Of a DNA stretch of 64,000 bases, positions 38,560 to 48,239 are shown one piece after another. Within the stretch, counting starts at the first letter, position 1; each line of letters opens with the position of its first letter. A program made the position numbers and the translations under genes. The notes under the pieces were generated by a model. It searched no databases. It worked only from the letters and a program-made list of their open reading frames with translations, and was not told the origin of the DNA. This stretch comes from Chloroflexota bacterium (lineage in GTDB: Bacteria; Chloroflexota; Anaerolineae; Anaerolineales; Anaerolineaceae), in NCBI GenBank assembly GCA_009773005.1, contig WOUT01000008.1:1-64000 (forward strand), in the 5' to 3' direction.

Positions 38560-41500
38560 TTATGCTTTCTTCAACCCAACTGTTACTCGCTCATTATCGA
38601 ATTCATCTTCCACGCTGACTATATCCTGTGGAATTTCTCCGGCCTTGAGTTCAACGGATAATGTCTCCGTCTTGATATAATCCGCATAAGCATTTACCGC
38701 TTCCAGTAAGCCAGGTGTCGCAGCGTAGTAGAGCTTGATCCGGTCGGCGATCTCAAGCTCAGCAGTTTTTCGCAAATCCTGCACCCGCCTGACAAATTCG
38801 CGGGCTAACCCTTCTTTGACCAACTCCGGAGTTAATTCAATGACAAGCGCCGCGAGATAAGCTCCCTCTGATCCAACTGTGTATCCTTCTTTTGCTTGAA
38901 TCCGAACTTCCACTTCTTCTGGCAGTATCAACAACTCTTCACCATTGATCATTACATCAAGTGAAATACCTGCAATGAGTTGGATCGCTGTTTCTTCAGC
39001 ATCCATGCTGAGAATCAATTTACGGATTTCGGGAAAGCGGTTGCCGTATTTTTGGCCAAGCTGTTTTGGCAGTGGGTTTAATGCATAACTCACCGCTTCT
39101 GAGGCTGAATTCAATGACCTGACTTTTTTGACGTTGAGTTCATCTTCAAACAATTCGGCGTATTTCAGAACCACTTCCTCTTCATCACGGTTGCTTACAG
39201 CAAATGCAACTTCAGACAATGGCTGTCTGACTTTGCGGTTTGCTTTATTGCGGGCTGCGTGACCTAACGAGGTTAATCGCATGACCAGATTCATGTCCTG
39301 ATTCAATTTTTCATTGATGAGAGTTGGGTCAAATTTTGGCCAGATGCTCAAATGGACTGAGTCAAGCGCTTTTTCATCGACAGAACCGACCAGATTCAAA
39401 TATAGCTCGTCAGCGATAAAAGGCATGGTCGGAGCCAATAACTGACTGATCGTCACCAGGGCTTCGTATAAAGTCGCGTAAGCGGCTTGCTTATCGGTAT
39501 CCGACCCGCTCTTCCAGAAACGTCGGCGTGAACGTCTCAAATACCAGTTGGAAAGTTGATCAACAAATTGCTCGATTGGTCGGGTTGCGCCGATGACATC
39601 ATAATTCTCTAGGGCTTGGGTTACATCCCGTACCAAGGCGTGAAGCGAAGACCGCAACCATTGGTCCAGCGAGCTGAATTCTATTTTTGTATTTTTGTCA
39701 GGTTTCCACCCGTCAAGGTTTGCGTAAGTGACAAAGAAAGAGTAAGTATTCCACAAGGTCAATGTGAAATTGCGCAGCACTTCTCCAACCAGATCGCTGG
39801 AAAAGCGCCTTTCCTGCCCCGGAGGGCTGGCGGTGTAAAGATACCAGCGCATCGCATCAGCGCCGTTTTTCTCAAGTACCTCCCACGGCAAGATCACATT
39901 CCCACGGGTCTTCGACATTTTAAGGCCTTGACCATCAAGGATCAAACCCAGGCAAATCACGTTCTTGTAAGAGTTGGAATCAAACAACAAGGTGCTGATG
40001 GCGTGCAGCGAATAAAACCATCCTCTGGTCTGATCCACTCCTTCACAAATATAGTCAGCTGGAAAATGCTGTTTAAATTCCTCAATATTTTCAAATGGGT
40101 AGTGCCATTGACTATATGGCATGGAGCCTGAATCAAACCAGGCGTCAATCAGCTCCGGCACTCTGCGCATGCGGGCTCCACATCCTTCACATCGCAAAGT
40201 AATTTCATCAACATAAGGACGGTGCAGATCGGATTTCGACAAGTCTCTTCCCGCTTTCATGGAAAGCTCCTCCACTGATCCGACGCACGTTTGTGCATGG
40301 CAACCTTCACACTCCCAAACCGGCAAGGGCGTGCCCCAATACCGTTCTCGCCCGAGAGCCCAGTCAATATTGTTGGAGAGCCAATTTCCAAAACGTCCAT
40401 TACGAATGTGTTCTGGATACCAGTTGATCTGATTATTTATCTCGACCATGCGGTCCTTGAACTGGCTGGTGCGAATATACCAGGTTGGGCGAGCATAATA
40501 TAAAAGCGGTGTACCACAACGCCAGCAGAATGGATAAGTGTGGACGTATTGCGCCTCACGGAAGAGCAATCCGCGTTCTGATAAAGCCAGAGTAATAAGA
40601 GGATCCGCGTCTTTAACAAACATTCCTGCCCATGGTTTGACCTCTGAAATGAAAGTTCCATCTTCCGCAACCGTACAAAGCACAGGCAAATCAGTTTCCA
40701 GAGCGATTTGCATGTCATCTGCGCCAAAAGCTGGGGCGATATGCACCAGGCCAGAACCGTCTTCTGTGGTGACAAAATCACCCAACACTACAAAATGAAC
40801 AGGTTTTTCAGTGGGCAAGAAAGTAAATAAAGGATGGTACTTTTTATTCCTTAACTGCTTGCCTTTAAATCGTTCTACAATTTTTACTTGTTCCTCACCA
40901 AATATTTTTTCGAGTAGTGATTCCGCCAGGATTAGCCTTTCAGTTCCTCCCTCAGGCATACTACGCTCTACAGTGACGTAGTCCACTTTCTCGCCTGCTG
41001 CAACAGCCACATTCGCAGGCAGCGTCCAGGGTGTCGTCGTCCAAACCAGTAATGAGGTTCCCGGCGTATCTACAAGCGGCAAGCGCACAAAAACGGATGG
41101 GTCGCTGGTTTCTCTATATCCCAGCGACACTTCATGATCAGAAAGAGGGGTTCCACAGCGTGGGCAGTAAGGTACTACTTTGTATCCCTGATACAGAAGA
41201 TCTCTTTCCCAAAAGTTTTTCAGGATCCACCAGACAGATTCTATATACTGATTTGTGAAGGTAATATATGCTGTCTCAAGGTCAACCCAATATCCGATGC
41301 GGTCGGTTAGTTTTTCCCATTCCTGAATATACGTAAACGCTGACTCGCGGCATAATTCGTTAAATTTGGCAATTCCAAATTCTTCAATTTGGCGCTTGTT
41401 TGTGAATCCTAGTTTTTTCTCGACTTCAATTTCCACTGGCAGACCATGAGTATCCCATCCTCCCCGCCTGGAGACATGAAAACCCTGCATGGTCTTGTAG

Positions 41501-41709
41501 CGTGGAAAAATGTCTTTAAAAACACGAGCCAGTACATGGTGAACCCCGGGTTTACCATTTGCTGTTGGAGGTCCTTCATAAAAAACATATTCTCGCCCGC
41601 CTTTTCGCTGATCCAGGCTTTTGTGAAAAACATCATGGTTCTTCCAATGCCGTAATACCTTTTCTTCCATTTGCGTGACATTGAGTTTTGGCGAAACTGG
41701 TTTAAACAT
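38560..41709 (-). CDS. ileS: isoleucyl-tRNA synthetase, IleRS2-type
   Basis: EGPPTANGKPGVHHVLARVFKD, GGWDTHGLPVEIEVEKKLG, GLKMSKTRGNVI (KMSKS); start ATG 41709. Confidence 0.95.
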   Translation of the reverse strand: MFKPVSPKLNVTQMEEKVLRHWKNHDVFHKSLDQRKGGREYVFYEGPPTANGKPGVHHVLARVFKDIFPRYKTMQGFHVSRRGGWDTHGLPVEIEVEKKLGFTNKRQIEEFGIAKFNELCRESAFTYIQEWEKLTDRIGYWVDLETAYITFTNQYIESVWWILKNFWERDLLYQGYKVVPYCPRCGTPLSDHEVSLGYRETSDPSVFVRLPLVDTPGTSLLVWTTTPWTLPANVAVAAGEKVDYVTVERSMPEGGTERLILAESLLEKIFGEEQVKIVERFKGKQLRNKKYHPLFTFLPTEKPVHFVVLGDFVTTEDGSGLVHIAPAFGADDMQIALETDLPVLCTVAEDGTFISEVKPWAGMFVKDADPLITLALSERGLLFREAQYVHTYPFCWRCGTPLLYYARPTWYIRTSQFKDRMVEINNQINWYPEHIRNGRFGNWLSNNIDWALGRERYWGTPLPVWECEGCHAQTCVGSVEELSMKAGRDLSKSDLHRPYVDEITLRCEGCGARMRRVPELIDAWFDSGSMPYSQWHYPFENIEEFKQHFPADYICEGVDQTRGWFYSLHAISTLLFDSNSYKNVICLGLILDGQGLKMSKTRGNVILPWEVLEKNGADAMRWYLYTASPPGQERRFSSDLVGEVLRNFTLTLWNTYSFFVTYANLDGWKPDKNTKIEFSSLDQWLRSSLHALVRDVTQALENYDVIGATRPIEQFVDQLSNWYLRRSRRRFWKSGSDTDKQAAYATLYEALVTISQLLAPTMPFIADELYLNLVGSVDEKALDSVHLSIWPKFDPTLINEKLNQDMNLVMRLTSLGHAARNKANRKVRQPLSEVAFAVSNRDEEEVVLKYAELFEDELNVKKVRSLNSASEAVSYALNPLPKQLGQKYGNRFPEIRKLILSMDAEETAIQLIAGISLDVMINGEELLILPEEVEVRIQAKEGYTVGSEGAYLAALVIELTPELVKEGLAREFVRRVQDLRKTAELEIADRIKLYYAATPGLLEAVNAYADYIKTETLSVELKAGEIPQDIVSVEDEFDNERVTVGLKKA

Positions 41710-41726
41710 AACACCTCCAAAAGAAT

Positions 41727-41990
41727 AAAAAAATCCCATCCCTGGTCAGGGACGGGGAAAAATCCGCGGTACCACCCTGCTTCTCAATGATTGAGCGCTC
41801 GGTCAGGTGCGTCAAAAAGGCAGCCTGCTTCAGGATAACGGTTGAAGTTGCCGGCTCACTTATTAACGAAATCTCGTGTTCAGATCACAACTCCGGAAGG
41901 ATTTTCGGCCACATATATCTGCCCGGCTTGCACCAAACCCAGGTTCGCTAAAGACATAATTGCAGCTTACTCGTTTCCATCTATGCTTTT
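41727..41990 (-). promoter_or_regulatory. T-box riboswitch leader of ileS
   Basis: Minus strand carries the T-box core AGGGTGGTACCGCGG (41764..41778), then terminator hairpin ccccgtccctg-acc-agggatggg with T7 (41727..41757) and the ileS ribosome-binding site; 5' boundary approximate. Confidence 0.9.
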
Positions 41991-42159
41991 GCGTAATTAT
42001 CCCATAAAGGGTATGAAAAATCAAATTGTTATTGTGCAAATAGAAATTTTACACAAATATTACAGCATTTTCCTGTCTGACTCAGTATCCTATAAATTGA
42101 GGTTTACGGAACGAAGTATATCCTTGTCAACCGACCTTAATTCCTTACAGGTAGGTCAA

Positions 42160-45135
42160 ATGTTGGAAATGTCCAAAGTAGAGAATTGCCAAATCTTAGC
42201 TGATATTATCAACCAGTGTCAAGATGGAATTTGGTCTATTGATGACACGTATAAGATAACAGCCATCAATCCTGTTGCTGCTGATTTGTTATTTAAATCC
42301 TATGGAGTGAATCTTGAAATTGGAGAAGACCTGGTTAAATTCAGCGAAAATCCAAAATTCGAGAGGATTTTTAAGGAAATTAAACTGGCCCTGCTTGGAA
42401 AACCATTCACAGATCAGGAGTCTTTGTTTATTAATGAAGGTGAAAGAGTTTTTGAATCTTCGTTCTCACCAATTATTAAGAACGGGTTGGTTGCAGGAGT
42501 ATCCATAATATCCAGAGAAATTACTGAATTAAGTTATTTCACTCGTTTAGGTAAATCAAAATTTCGAGAGCTTCAAGTACTGAACAGGTTATCTGCTGTA
42601 ATCACAAAAGCATATAAACTCGATGAGATGCTCGAAGATTGCACAAGAATTGCCGGAGAATCTCTTTCACCTAGTCGTTGCAGTTTTTTAATATTAAACA
42701 AAGAAAAAGGAGTTCTCCAAAAACACCAATCCGCTTTATTAAATTCCCAAGACTTTGGCCCGATAGAACTAAGTATCAATCAAGGAATATCAGGTTGGGT
42801 TGCCAGAAATGGAGAGGGAAGGTTTATTAGCGACACCCGATTGGATCCAGATTACTTTGAAGATGACCCTGAAACCCTCTCGGAATTATGTGTACCAATT
42901 ATGGTCTCTGGTGACGTCTTTGGTGTTATCAATCTTGAAAGCAAAACACTAAATGCCTTTGATTATGAAGATGAACAGCTACTTAAAACAATTTCAATCC
43001 AAATTGCTACTTCGATAGAAAGAATTACCCTGTTCGAAAAAACTGAGCGTGTCTCCCGGGAGATGAGCGCCCTCTATAAAACCGCGTTGGTTACAGGCAG
43101 CGAACTGGATTCCAATTTACTATTAAAACGATTATATGAACAAGTTCTTGAGTTTTTCAGACCTGACACTTTTTTGCTCGCGCTGTATGATCATAAGAGT
43201 CACGAAATGGAACTGATGATGGCAGATTCAACGGGAGACAATCTGCCCGAGCTCACAAACAAACAACTCTCTTTAAAAGAAACCGAGTTAATGGAATGGG
43301 TCATGAAGACCCGCCAGATATTAATCACGCAAGAGTTAAAAGTTGAGAAACTGCCAGAAGTTGCGGTGTGGGGTGATGATGCAATCTCTCGTTCCTGGCT
43401 GGGAACGTGGCTTGTGGGGAGAGACCATCTGCTTGGCGCAATCTCAATGCAATTCAATAAACCAAATGCATATGATGCGGATCACAAACGCTTGCTCGAG
43501 TCTATGGCTGGTCAAGTTGCCATCGCTCTGGAGAATGCCCGTTTATTTGAAGCAGAGAATCAACGAATCAAAGAACTTGCTGCAATATCAACTTTATCCT
43601 TGGCAATGCGCGAAGCCCGTGATCGCAAAGAACTACTTGGTATCCTTTTAGATGAATTGACAAAACTGGTAAAAGCTGATGGAATATCACTCATCATCAA
43701 GGAACCAGTTTCCCAGCAACAGTTCAATGAAATTTCAGTTGGTATATGGGCACATAATTCCGGGCACAGTATTCCCGAAGAGCTAACTATTAGTGATGAA
43801 TTTTGGCAAATTTCAGAGCCAATTGTTTTGAATTCTCTAACATCTATTGAAAGTCTATCCAAAACAGCCTGGCTGAATGAGACCAATGCAATTGTTGGTC
43901 TGCCCCTCTCTCTGCAGGGAGAAACCATTGGCATCCTCTGGATCGGACGAGATGAGGCTTTCACTGAAGAGGAAATTCGAATATTAACAGCTTTAGGTGA
44001 CATTGCAGCCTCTGCGATTCGTCGAACAACTTTAAATGATCAAACAAATCGCCAGCTTCAACAACTGGCGTCATTGCACGACATTGACCTCGCGATCACA
44101 GGAAGCTCAGATCTTAAAGTGACATTAGACTTTCTTCTAGGGAGCGCCCTCACTCAGCTTGAAATGGATGGGGCGGTCATTCAGTCGCTTAACCCATTTT
44201 CCCAAACGCTAAGTTACGTCACTGGTAGAGGAATTTATAATGCACAAATTTTGAGGGGTTTTAGCAGGATGGGAGAAGATCTTGCAGGGATTTGCGCACT
44301 CGAAAGAAGAATGATCCAGGAACCCAACCTTGAAAACGCGGCGTTACGCTCACACCGAGCTCGGATGCTCCGGGACGCTGGTTTTAACTCTTATTACGCA
44401 ACCCCATTGATTGCAAAAGGTCAGGTAAAGGGAGTACTTGAAGTTTTTAACCACTCCTCTTACAGAGTATCTAGCGACTGGTTAAACTTCTTTAATATGC
44501 TTTCAACACAAGCCGCAATTGCCATTGATAACGGAGAACTCTTTGACAATCTTCAAAGATCAAATATGGATCTCACGGTAGCTTATGATAGCACTCTGGA
44601 AGGTTGGGCAAATGCGTTGGAACTTCGAGATGAAGAGACTGAAGGGCATGCCAGGCGAGTGACAGAAATGACAGAAAAATTGGCTCTCGCTGTAGGCGTT
44701 CAGGGCTACGAATTGAACAATATCCGGCGCGGTGCGTTGCTCCACGATATTGGCAAAATGGGCATTCCGGACCAGATCCTGCTGAAACCCGGTCCCTTGA
44801 ACGATGAGGAATGGAAAGTGATGCGAACTCATCCAGAATTGGCTCATAAATTGATCGCTCCGATATCTTACCTTCGGTCTGCAATTGATATTCCCTATTG
44901 TCATCATGAAAAGTGGGATGGTTCAGGCTACCCCAGAAAACTTAAACGAGGAGATATCCCGTTAAGCGCTCGATTGTTCGCAATCATTGATGTATGGGAT
45001 GCTTTATCATCCGATCGCCCTTATCGGAAAGCTTGGCCGTCAGAAAAAGTATTCGAACACCTATCAACACAGTCAGGAACCCATTTTGACCCAAATATAG
45101 CCAAGATTTTTTTGAACCAGGTCATTGGTAAATAA
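42160..45135 (+). CDS. PAS/GAF multi-sensor HD-GYP domain protein (putative c-di-GMP phosphodiesterase)
   Basis: PAS-like DGIWSIDDTYKITAINPVA, several GAF segments, HDIGKMGIPDQILLKPGPLNDEEW and HHEKWDGSGYP HD-GYP motifs; start moved to ATG 42160. Confidence 0.88.
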   Translation: MLEMSKVENCQILADIINQCQDGIWSIDDTYKITAINPVAADLLFKSYGVNLEIGEDLVKFSENPKFERIFKEIKLALLGKPFTDQESLFINEGERVFESSFSPIIKNGLVAGVSIISREITELSYFTRLGKSKFRELQVLNRLSAVITKAYKLDEMLEDCTRIAGESLSPSRCSFLILNKEKGVLQKHQSALLNSQDFGPIELSINQGISGWVARNGEGRFISDTRLDPDYFEDDPETLSELCVPIMVSGDVFGVINLESKTLNAFDYEDEQLLKTISIQIATSIERITLFEKTERVSREMSALYKTALVTGSELDSNLLLKRLYEQVLEFFRPDTFLLALYDHKSHEMELMMADSTGDNLPELTNKQLSLKETELMEWVMKTRQILITQELKVEKLPEVAVWGDDAISRSWLGTWLVGRDHLLGAISMQFNKPNAYDADHKRLLESMAGQVAIALENARLFEAENQRIKELAAISTLSLAMREARDRKELLGILLDELTKLVKADGISLIIKEPVSQQQFNEISVGIWAHNSGHSIPEELTISDEFWQISEPIVLNSLTSIESLSKTAWLNETNAIVGLPLSLQGETIGILWIGRDEAFTEEEIRILTALGDIAASAIRRTTLNDQTNRQLQQLASLHDIDLAITGSSDLKVTLDFLLGSALTQLEMDGAVIQSLNPFSQTLSYVTGRGIYNAQILRGFSRMGEDLAGICALERRMIQEPNLENAALRSHRARMLRDAGFNSYYATPLIAKGQVKGVLEVFNHSSYRVSSDWLNFFNMLSTQAAIAIDNGELFDNLQRSNMDLTVAYDSTLEGWANALELRDEETEGHARRVTEMTEKLALAVGVQGYELNNIRRGALLHDIGKMGIPDQILLKPGPLNDEEWKVMRTHPELAHKLIAPISYLRSAIDIPYCHHEKWDGSGYPRKLKRGDIPLSARLFAIIDVWDALSSDRPYRKAWPSEKVFEHLSTQSGTHFDPNIAKIFLNQVIGK

Positions 45136-45239
45136 CTTGGTTTTAAACAACTTCTTTATCAGAAAGACATAAAAAGATCTGGTTTTTAGCCCGAGCTTTT
45201 TATTATTAATTTTTCTATTTCAAAATTAGTTCATCAGAC

Positions 45240-46544
45240 TTATTGGATCACTTCATAAAACAGGGGTAAGGGTTCACATTTCGAATCGCTCCACATATGC
45301 GCACTGAGAATTCGATCGCGGGCATTTTCCATCGAATTCATGTCTTTTGCGTGAATAGTAAACAGTGGCTCGCCGTTTTTCACAAAATCACCAACTTTGT
45401 GATGAATAATGATCCCCACTGAATGATCAATTTGATCTTCCTTTTTAATCCTTCCTGCGCCCATCTCTACCGAAGTCTCGCCGATTACTTTTGCATTGAT
45501 TTCATTTAAATATCCTGAACACGGAGAAAGGATCTCTCGGATTACAGGGGCAAGCGGCATTTTTTCTGGTTGATCCACATAAGTCACATCTCCGCCCTGG
45601 TTGATGACTAGTGAACGGAATTTTTCCCAACCCAAACCGTCTTTATTTGCTTTTTCGACAATCTCTCTAGCGGTGACAATATCCCTGGCTTTTTCGCCAA
45701 TTACGAGCATATGCGAGGCAACGGTTAGACAGTGCTCCAAAAAATCAGCGGGTCCACTCCCTTTTAATGTCGAAATGGCTTCCTTAACTTCAAGAGCATT
45801 ACCAACCGCGTTTCCAAGGGGTTGATTCATATCAGAAAGTAAAGCCACCACCCGTCGCCCGCTTAGTTTTCCGATCGAAACCATTAACTGTGAAAGCTGT
45901 CGGGCTTCTTCTAAATTTCTCATGAAAGCGCCGTTTCCAACTTTTACATCCAGGACGATTGCCTGTGCTCCGCCAGCAATCTTCTTGCTCATCACAGAAG
46001 AAGCGATTAGGGGGATGGATTGTACAGTCCCAGTCACATCCCGGAGTTTGTAGAGAATTCCATCTGCCGGAGCCAAATCGCCGCTTTGCCCCGCCAACAC
46101 CAGACCTTTGTTTTTCAACAGATCAACAAATTCATCTTGTGAAAGTGACGTTCTAAACCCTGGAATGGATTCTATTTTATCGAGAGTTCCTCCGCTAAAC
46201 CCCAAACCCCGTCCTGACATTTTGCCAACAGGCAGACCGCATGCAGCTACAAGTGGTTCAACAACTAGGGTTGTTTTATCTCCCACCCCGCCGGTCGAGT
46301 GTTTGTCTACCTCAATCGGAACAACCGCAGAAAGATCGAGAATCTCTCCGGAATTTGCCATAGCCAGAGTCAGATTTTTTGTTTCTTCGTCTGTCATCCC
46401 ATTCAACAAAATGGTCATTAACCACGCTGATACTTGATAATCAGGAATTTCGTTTTTTGTCAACCCATGTATAAAATAATTGATCTCAGCTTCAGATAAT
46501 TCTTTTTTATCCCGTTTTTTGATGATAATATCGACTGCGTTCAT
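45240..46544 (-). CDS. pyrimidine-nucleoside (thymidine) phosphorylase
   Basis: DKHSTGGVGDKTTLVVEPLVAACGLPVGKMSGRGLGFSGGTLDKIESIPG. Confidence 0.95.
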   Translation of the reverse strand: MNAVDIIIKKRDKKELSEAEINYFIHGLTKNEIPDYQVSAWLMTILLNGMTDEETKNLTLAMANSGEILDLSAVVPIEVDKHSTGGVGDKTTLVVEPLVAACGLPVGKMSGRGLGFSGGTLDKIESIPGFRTSLSQDEFVDLLKNKGLVLAGQSGDLAPADGILYKLRDVTGTVQSIPLIASSVMSKKIAGGAQAIVLDVKVGNGAFMRNLEEARQLSQLMVSIGKLSGRRVVALLSDMNQPLGNAVGNALEVKEAISTLKGSGPADFLEHCLTVASHMLVIGEKARDIVTAREIVEKANKDGLGWEKFRSLVINQGGDVTYVDQPEKMPLAPVIREILSPCSGYLNEINAKVIGETSVEMGAGRIKKEDQIDHSVGIIIHHKVGDFVKNGEPLFTIHAKDMNSMENARDRILSAHMWSDSKCEPLPLFYEVIQ

Positions 46545-46642
46545 TCGTTGCTCCCACAACCCATATTTGTTCAGAAAGGATTGTACTATATCCTCTCAAA
46601 CTATGAAGAATCCAGGTTCATTCAACCTGGATTTTTGAAATT

Positions 46643-47416
46643 CTACTGATTCTTTGGAGAGATCGTTAGTTTACGGTATGGTTCCTCACCTGTGCTCTCA
46701 GTGATGACTTGCGGATGGTCCCGTAATTCCAGATGGATAACCCGCCGTTCATTGGCTGGCATGGGTTCCAAGACCTGTCGCCTTCCAGTTTGAATTGCTT
46801 GTTCTGCCATTTTTCGACCTAATTGTCGCAGCTGGCGATCACGGCGTTTTCGGTATCCTTGTACATCAATCATCATCGGCACCCATTTGCCGAGTTCTTT
46901 GCTAACGATCAGGCTCGATATGTACTGCAGCGCGTTCATGGTTTCAGAACGCCGTCCGATTAAGATGCTTAAGTCGTCACCTTGAATATCTACCAGAATG
47001 ATACGCTCATCCTTATCATCCTCCGGTTCGATGAAACAAGGTTCAATAACTGCTTTGACACGCATTCGGTCCAGCAACTCTCCCACAACTGTCTTGGCAA
47101 CTTTAAGGCATTGCAATTCATCCGTAGAGAGCGAGGTGGGATCAATTTTCCTGGATTCTCGATATTCAACTATCTCGCCAAAATTATGATTGGATGTGGT
47201 CACAGAGTTAGTACTTTCATTTTTCTCTGGTGCATTTTTTAGTGTAAGTCGAACTCTTGATTGCCTTCCACCAATACCTAACAATCCACGAGATCCTGAA
47301 TCCAGCACCTCAATATCAACCATATCCTCTGTGATTCCCAACTGTTCCAACCCATTGGTGATTGCAGCTTCAGTTGTCGGTGCTATGATTTCTAGGGTCG
47401 TTTTTTCCTCAGGCAT
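46643..47416 (-). CDS. jag: Jag/KhpB RNA-binding protein (Jag-N, KH, R3H)
   Basis: GSRGLLGIGGRQSRVRLTL Jag-N; ILIGRRSETMNALQYI KH; PMPANERRVIHLELRDHPQVITESTGEEPYRKLTI R3H. Confidence 0.93.
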   Translation of the reverse strand: MPEEKTTLEIIAPTTEAAITNGLEQLGITEDMVDIEVLDSGSRGLLGIGGRQSRVRLTLKNAPEKNESTNSVTTSNHNFGEIVEYRESRKIDPTSLSTDELQCLKVAKTVVGELLDRMRVKAVIEPCFIEPEDDKDERIILVDIQGDDLSILIGRRSETMNALQYISSLIVSKELGKWVPMMIDVQGYRKRRDRQLRQLGRKMAEQAIQTGRRQVLEPMPANERRVIHLELRDHPQVITESTGEEPYRKLTISPKNQ

Positions 47417-47439
47417 ATTTAGTCTCAGCTCTCTGTAAC

Positions 47440-48225
47440 CTATGGTTTTTTTATCGCTGTTTTCTTTTTCCAGGGGATCACGTTGTCCCAATAAATTTTA
47501 CCCGTGATAGCGTATTGCAATATCTGGATCACGTTGGTGACCACAAAATAAAGCGCTAACCCTGAAGAGAGTGAATAAGCCAACCATCCCATTAAAATAG
47601 GCATATACAGATTCATCATCTTGGTCATCATCGCGCCCTGATCTGCGGCTCCAGGTGTAGCAGGTGGAGAGATAATTTTGGAAGAAATGTAAGTGGTAAT
47701 TACGACGATTATTGTTAACACCGGAATACCAAAGCCCAAACCAGGAATTATCAAACGTTCTGGTTGCCCCATATCCATCCATAGGAATTGTGTATTTAAT
47801 GGGATCAGTTCGGGAACCTTAAGAAGACTTGGATACAGGTGCCTGGTTAATTTCAATAAATCTAACGGCGCAGATGCAATACTTTGGATAAGCGCCTGGT
47901 ACAACCCGATAATGATCGGGAATTGCAGCAAGGTGGGTAAACAGGAAGAGAGAGGATTGATCTTCAATTCCTGATACAGCTTCATTTGTTCCTGGGCTAA
48001 TTTTTCTTTGTCGCCCTTAAATTTTTCCTGGATTTTTTTATAGCGCTCGTCCTTTTGCAATTCCTGCATCGCCTGAGCGCCTTTGATCTGCTTAGCAGTC
48101 AACGGGTATAAAACCACTCTCGTGAGGGTTGTGAAGAGAATGATCGCAACGCCAAAGTTGCCAACTATCTTATATATCCAAAGCAATAGGTTAATAAACG
48201 GGCTAATGATCAGTTGATCCCACAT
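47440..48225 (-). CDS. yidC: YidC/Oxa1 family membrane protein insertase
   Basis: NFGVAIILFTTLTRVVLYPLTAKQIKGAQAMQELQ; NPLSSCLPTLLQFPIIIGLYQAL. Confidence 0.95.
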   Translation of the reverse strand: MWDQLIISPFINLLLWIYKIVGNFGVAIILFTTLTRVVLYPLTAKQIKGAQAMQELQKDERYKKIQEKFKGDKEKLAQEQMKLYQELKINPLSSCLPTLLQFPIIIGLYQALIQSIASAPLDLLKLTRHLYPSLLKVPELIPLNTQFLWMDMGQPERLIIPGLGFGIPVLTIIVVITTYISSKIISPPATPGAADQGAMMTKMMNLYMPILMGWLAYSLSSGLALYFVVTNVIQILQYAITGKIYWDNVIPWKKKTAIKKP

Positions 48226-48239
48226 AGCTTATGCCATCC

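Noticed and set aside
40437-40781. ORFs antisense to ileS
   Set aside because: Shadow ORFs of a highly conserved gene, no domain or ribosome-binding support.
41842-42159. N-terminal extension of the HD-GYP ORF
   Set aside because: Lies antisense to the T-box leader and its promoter region; low-complexity translation with no domain; ATG 42160 precedes the first recognisable domain.
46609-46633. Inverted repeat aatccaggtt-cattc-aacctggatt as a terminator for jag
   Set aside because: The hairpin is real but the T run lies on the plus strand, opposite to jag, so the assignment is unsure.
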